The notes below the pieces were generated by a model. It worked only from the letters and a program-made list of their open reading frames with translations, had not been told where the DNA came from and made no database searches. 64,000 nucleotides of DNA from Fictibacillus sp. BK138 (lineage in GTDB: Bacteria; Bacillota; Bacilli; Bacillales; Fictibacillaceae), in assembly GCF_004216955.1 (NCBI RefSeq), contig NZ_SGXL01000001.1:248001-312000 (forward strand). The letters are read 5' to 3'. Positions within the stretch are counted from its first letter, which is position 1. Every line of letters starts with the position of its first letter. The position numbers and the translations under genes were made by a program. Shown piece by piece: positions 61,381 to 64,000 of this stretch.

Positions 61381-61863
61381 ATGAATATGGGGAACGTTTC
61401 ACTCACTTTTTTTGAAGAAATTCATCGTGAAGCTCTAAATGCATTTGTTCTAGCAGAAGATCAAAAGAAATTCACCGCCATGCCAAGTGATGCCTTGAAA
61501 ACATGCGAAGAAGATCTTAGCCGGACTCCTGTAGTTATCATGGCTTCAGACGTGCCAGTAGGCTTTTTTGTTCTGCATGCAGGTGAGAAGATTCGTGATT
61601 TCACAGCGAACCCGAATGCCATGGTCATTCGTGCATTATCCATCAATCAAAAAGAGCAAGGGAAAGGCTATGCGAAAGAAGCGATGCTGCTGCTGCCAGC
61701 ATTTGTTTCCACCCATTTCTCTGAAATTAACGCACTTATTTTAGCGGTTAACTTTAAAAACGAACCTGCCAAAAAGCTGTACGAAAAAGCAGGATTCCAA
61801 GACCGCGGCCAGATTAAACATGGACCGGTCGGACCTCAATATGTGCTGCATTATGATGTTTAA
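61381..61863 (+). CDS. GNAT family N-acetyltransferase
   Basis: 160 residues. Motif A region VIRALSINQKEQGKGYAKEA contains the acetyl-CoA loop Q-x-x-G-x-A. Motif B ILAVNFKNEPAKKLYEKAGF follows. Substrate unknown. Probably co-transcribed with the SGNH hydrolase gene. AGGAG precedes the start. Confidence 0.85.
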   Translation: MNMGNVSLTFFEEIHREALNAFVLAEDQKKFTAMPSDALKTCEEDLSRTPVVIMASDVPVGFFVLHAGEKIRDFTANPNAMVIRALSINQKEQGKGYAKEAMLLLPAFVSTHFSEINALILAVNFKNEPAKKLYEKAGFQDRGQIKHGPVGPQYVLHYDV

Positions 61864-62036
61864 AGTCGTTTTATATTAAGCCAATATAAAGAAGGTTTAG
61901 AAAGTGTAAAGTCTCGGTTATGACTTGGTAAATTGCGTCTTTTCAGGATTTTTTCGTGATATATTCTGAGCAGGGACAAACAAATCCCATACTCATGCAA
62001 AAATCATAATGAAAATCCGAAGGGAGCAATTTTAAG

Positions 62037-62243
62037 ATGAGCAAAACGTTTATGGCGAAAATCGGAGCATCTCTTTTGGCAATTATGTTAATCACTGCAT
62101 GTAACAACCAGGAAGACAACACCGAAGAAGAAACAAATACAGAACAAACTGAAACTCAAGACGAGGAAACATCAACAGAAGATGAAGGTTCTACTGAAGA
62201 AACTTCAACAGATGAGGAATCAACTGAGGAGTCAGCTGAATAA
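62037..62243 (+). CDS. Small acidic lipoprotein
   Basis: 68 residues. MSKTFMAKIGASLLAIMLITAC is a lipoprotein signal peptide with lipobox ITAC (Cys22). The 46-residue remainder is almost only Glu, Thr, Ser, Asp and Gln (TEETSTDEESTEESAE at the end) and should be an unstructured acidic tail on the outer membrane face. RBS AAGGGAG. Function unknown. Confidence 0.75.
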   Translation: MSKTFMAKIGASLLAIMLITACNNQEDNTEEETNTEQTETQDEETSTEDEGSTEETSTDEESTEESAE

Positions 62244-62256
62244 GATATAAAAACGG

Positions 62257-62303
62257 ACCAGGCCTCTACCTACCAGAGAGGACCTGGTGTTTTATTTTTT
62301 GTG
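62257..62303 (+). terminator. Intrinsic terminator after the acidic lipoprotein gene
   Basis: ACCAGGCCTCT pairs with AGAGGACCTGGT (one bulge), followed by a T-rich run. Confidence 0.8.
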
Positions 62304-62321
62304 GAGCGAGGTTGCCGGAAT

Positions 62322-62430
62322 GAACCCCCGTGTCGAAAATCGTGTATTTCTCAATTAACGTGCGATTTTTCAATTTAATGTGCGTTTTAAGACCGCTAAC
62401 GTGTGATTTTATAAAATAACGTGCGATTAT
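62322..62430. repeat. Periodic intergenic array, family B (copy 3)
   Basis: The head TGTCGAAAATCGTGTATTTC is identical to copy 2. Units follow with (C/T)GTG at 62359, 62379, 62400 and 62420 (spacing 20, 21, 20), in TTAACGTGCGATTTTT-type context. It lies between convergent genes, after the lipoprotein terminator. Confidence 0.88.
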
Positions 62431-62437
62431 GTGAAAA

Positions 62438-62466
62438 AACCCCTGCCAAATCATTGGCAGGGGTTC
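62438..62466 (-). terminator. Intrinsic terminator of the DUF5667 gene
   Basis: AACCCCTGCCA and TGGCAGGGGTT form a perfect 11-bp stem. On the minus strand it is followed by six T residues. Confidence 0.88.
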
Positions 62467-62470
62467 ATTA

Positions 62471-63637
62471 TTATTCTTTGTTCTTGCCTTTATTCTCTTT
62501 ATCTTCTTTTTCATCATTGCCTTTTTCTTCTTTATGATCATCACTTTTTCCGCGATCTTCGTCTTCAGCTTCCTCTTTTTTAGTATGCTCTTTCTTTGGC
62601 TCTTCTTTCTTCGGCTGTTCCTTTGCTGGAGGAGCTTCTTTCTTCACATCGTCTTTTTTAGGATGTTCCTTTTTGGGCTGCTCTTTTTTGGGAGCTGGAA
62701 CAACAGGCTGCTGCTTTGTTTGCTTTTCTTTTACAGGTACTGCTGTTGCGGAAGTAGTGTCTTCATCCGTTTCTGTCGTATCGGTAGCTGGTTCATCAGA
62801 CGCAGGCTCCTCAGCTTCAGGTGATTCAGTTGAAGAATCTTCTTCCTCAGTGGACTCATCATATTCTTTATTCTGTTTCTTCTCATGTTTTGCTATTTTC
62901 TTTTCAAGCTTGCCAAACGCTTTTGCAATATTTTTGGATAGAGCTTCTTGCGCTTTTGGGTTATCAATTTTTTCAAGAGCAGTCATTAACGCTACGATAT
63001 TTTGGAAAAACTTTTTCTCAAGCTCAGTAGCAGTTTCTTCCTCTTCAGCGGCTGAATCTTCTTCTGCAGTTTCTTCGTCACCAGTCGTTTCGTCTTCTGT
63101 GCCTTCTTCAGCAGGTGTCTCCTCTTCGGTCACATCCCCAGCTTCTTCTTCAGAAGCTTCTTCTTCTTTTTCAACAGCTTCTTCTTGCTGAGCGAACGCT
63201 TCTTCTAAAAGCTTTGTTGCGCCTTCAACATCACCATCTTGCAAAAGAACATTCGCTTCCTTTATACGTTCAGCTGCAAAATCAGCCAAAAGTTTCGCTT
63301 CTTCATAATCATCTGTCGTTACAGCAAGCTGGATTTTCTCCATCATGATTTTTACAAAATAAAAGAAATCTCCTGGTACTAAGTCTGGTGCTTCTTCTTC
63401 CGTAGGTTCTTCAGCAGGCTCTTCAGATGCTGATGGTTCCTCAGCCGCTGGATCTTCTGTTGTATTTTCGTCTGTCATTTCTGGTGTTGTCGTCTCACTA
63501 GTTTCCTCTGTCTGCGTTTGTTCAGCAGGTTCTTCCACTGGTGTTGCAGCGTCTGTGTTAGCAAAAACGGACGGTCCAAACCCAGTTGTCGCAAGTCCTA
63601 ATGCTAAAAATGAACTTAAAATCTTCTTCACTTTCAT
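62471..63637 (-). CDS. Secreted DUF5667-type protein under c-di-GMP riboswitch control
   Basis: 388 residues. A signal peptide (about 1-26, ending PSVFA) is followed by an acidic Thr/Glu-rich stretch. The DUF5667 helical core is at about 88-155 (LVPGDFFYFVKIMMEKIQLA, then LLADFAAERIKEANVLLQDG) and a second helical block at about 215-265. A long C-terminal tail rich in PKKE and KK/EE repeats ends the protein. No lipobox or sorting signal is seen, so it is probably exported and held by charge to the wall. Function unknown. The cyclic-di-GMP-I aptamer and terminator in its leader imply control by the motile/sessile switch. RBS AAAGGGAG. Confidence 0.85.
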   Translation of the reverse strand: MKVKKILSSFLALGLATTGFGPSVFANTDAATPVEEPAEQTQTEETSETTTPEMTDENTTEDPAAEEPSASEEPAEEPTEEEAPDLVPGDFFYFVKIMMEKIQLAVTTDDYEEAKLLADFAAERIKEANVLLQDGDVEGATKLLEEAFAQQEEAVEKEEEASEEEAGDVTEEETPAEEGTEDETTGDEETAEEDSAAEEEETATELEKKFFQNIVALMTALEKIDNPKAQEALSKNIAKAFGKLEKKIAKHEKKQNKEYDESTEEEDSSTESPEAEEPASDEPATDTTETDEDTTSATAVPVKEKQTKQQPVVPAPKKEQPKKEHPKKDDVKKEAPPAKEQPKKEEPKKEHTKKEEAEDEDRGKSDDHKEEKGNDEKEDKENKGKNKE

Positions 63638-63667
63638 TCTCCCTTTCTTATTTAAAGAATTGGAAAA

Positions 63668-63710
63668 CTATAAAAAGACACACTCATGCCGTTTGGCGGA
63701 GTGTGCTCCG
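63668..63710 (-). terminator. Riboswitch expression-platform terminator
   Basis: On the minus strand CACACTC-type arms (63679-63685 with 63699-63705) enclose an inner GCC/GGC pairing and are followed by TCTTTTTATAG. The loop side contains AAACGGCA (63694-63687), which can instead pair with the aptamer's closing strand TGCCGTTT (63721-63714). Confidence 0.8.
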
Positions 63711-63713
63711 AAA

Positions 63714-63796
63714 AAACGGCAGCTGGCTGGCATTGCACGGTGTGCAGAAGCCCCTTTAGCTTTGCGTCGCTATGTTTCCATAGGTTTGCCTTTATC
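63714..63796 (-). ncRNA. Cyclic-di-GMP-I (GEMM-I) riboswitch aptamer
   Basis: Read on the minus strand the element shows the class hallmarks in order: GGCAAACC, a stem closed by a GAAA tetraloop (CTATG-GAAA-CATAG), GCGACGCAAAGC, a second stem-loop with CTGCAC/GTGCA, and AATGCCAGCCAGCTGCC at the 3' end. P1 pairs AAAGGCA with TGCCGTTT (one bulged G). The aptamer lies about 80 bases before the start of the secreted DUF5667 protein, with a terminator in between. Ligand class follows from the known family consensus. Confidence 0.93.
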
Positions 63797-63830
63797 CTTT
63801 TACGTTTCCAGTGTTCTTGATTCATGCTTT

Positions 63831-63857
63831 ATATCGGTTAGAAGTGATTTATATATA
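63831..63857 (-). promoter_or_regulatory. Candidate sigma-D promoter of the riboswitch-controlled gene
   Basis: On the minus strand TATA, 15 bases, then ACCGATAT match the sigma-D consensus TAAA-N15-GCCGATAT in 10 of 12 positions. Transcription would start about 30 bases before the aptamer. Confidence 0.5.
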
Positions 63858-63958
63858 AAGGTTTTAAAGGAAAATAAGAATATTTACCTATTTATTTACA
63901 GCCTTATCAGCCGAATGACGCATTTTCCAATAAAAGAAAACATGGGATAATAATTGAA

Positions 63959-64000
63959 ATGAAAGCGCTAACTTAAATGGTTTTGTGCAAACGCTTTCAC
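63959..64000. promoter_or_regulatory. Two cre-like boxes at the window edge
   Basis: ATGAAAGCGCTAACT (63959-63973) fits the cre consensus WTGNAANCGNWNNCW. TGCAAACGCTTTCAC (63986-64000), read on the minus strand, fits it apart from the first base. They probably serve a CcpA-controlled gene beyond the window. Between 63858 and 63958 nothing else is recognised. Confidence 0.5.

Overview
The window is a chromosomal segment of a Gram-positive, endospore-forming, motile member of the Bacillaceae. Three things point there: sporulation genes (spoIID, spoIIQ, spoIIID), the mbl-flhO-flhP-fabZ block, and a backbone order (mntP-ywlE-rpiB-ywlG-glyA-upp-atp ... ywzB-ywmB-murA-spoIID-spoIIQ-spoIIID-mbl-flhO-flhP-fabZ) that follows the Bacillus subtilis ywl-to-ywp region. 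A complete 11-subunit nuo operon, which B. subtilis lacks, and an atpZ gene suggest a Bacillus/Fictibacillus-like genus. The species cannot be fixed from the sequence alone.

Layout. 1-1.1 kb: 5' part of a multi-PAS sensor, cut by the window edge. 1.3-3.7 kb: mntP, ywlE, rpiB, ywlG. 4-8.4 kb: a GNAT gene, an RpiR-type regulator and the divergent gluconate genes gntP-gntK, with a cre box. 8.6-12.3 kb: a lipoprotein, glyA and a two-gene ABC exporter. 12.4-14.1 kb: an ECF sigma factor and its membrane partner, with a recognisable ECF promoter. 14.5-23.3 kb: upp and the ten-gene ATP synthase operon atpZIBEFHAGDC. 24.1-29.2 kb: glycerol regulon glpP, glpF-glpK and glpD, with leader terminators for GlpP antitermination and a cre box. 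30.3-41.3 kb: the nuoABCDHIJKLMN operon. 41.8-44.2 kb: ywzB, ywmB, murA. 44.6-48.4 kb: a small membrane protein, a thermolysin-type protease and two DUF421 proteins. 49.2-56.4 kb: sporulation and cell-shape/flagellar genes. 56.5-61.9 kb: fabZ, a HAD phosphatase and a set of accessory enzymes. 62-64 kb: a small acidic lipoprotein and a secreted DUF5667-type protein preceded by a cyclic-di-GMP-I riboswitch.

How the parts work together. The atp and nuo operons build the proton-motive energy system. The gnt and glp loci feed carbon into central metabolism, and each carries a cre site matching the CcpA consensus. The sporulation genes act in engulfment and mother-cell control. flhO/flhP and the riboswitch-controlled secreted protein both have sigma-D-like promoters, which links motility to c-di-GMP signalling.

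The most unusual structure is a set of nine intergenic arrays of short imperfect units repeated every 20 or 21 bp, all lying 3' of genes and most directly after an intrinsic terminator. They fall into four sequence families (A-D here). Family A ends in a conserved module with an inverted repeat; families B and C share a head sequence. Three copies of a ~130-bp terminally inverted repeat and several REP-like hairpins are also present. No rRNA, tRNA, CRISPR array, prophage or complete insertion sequence was seen.
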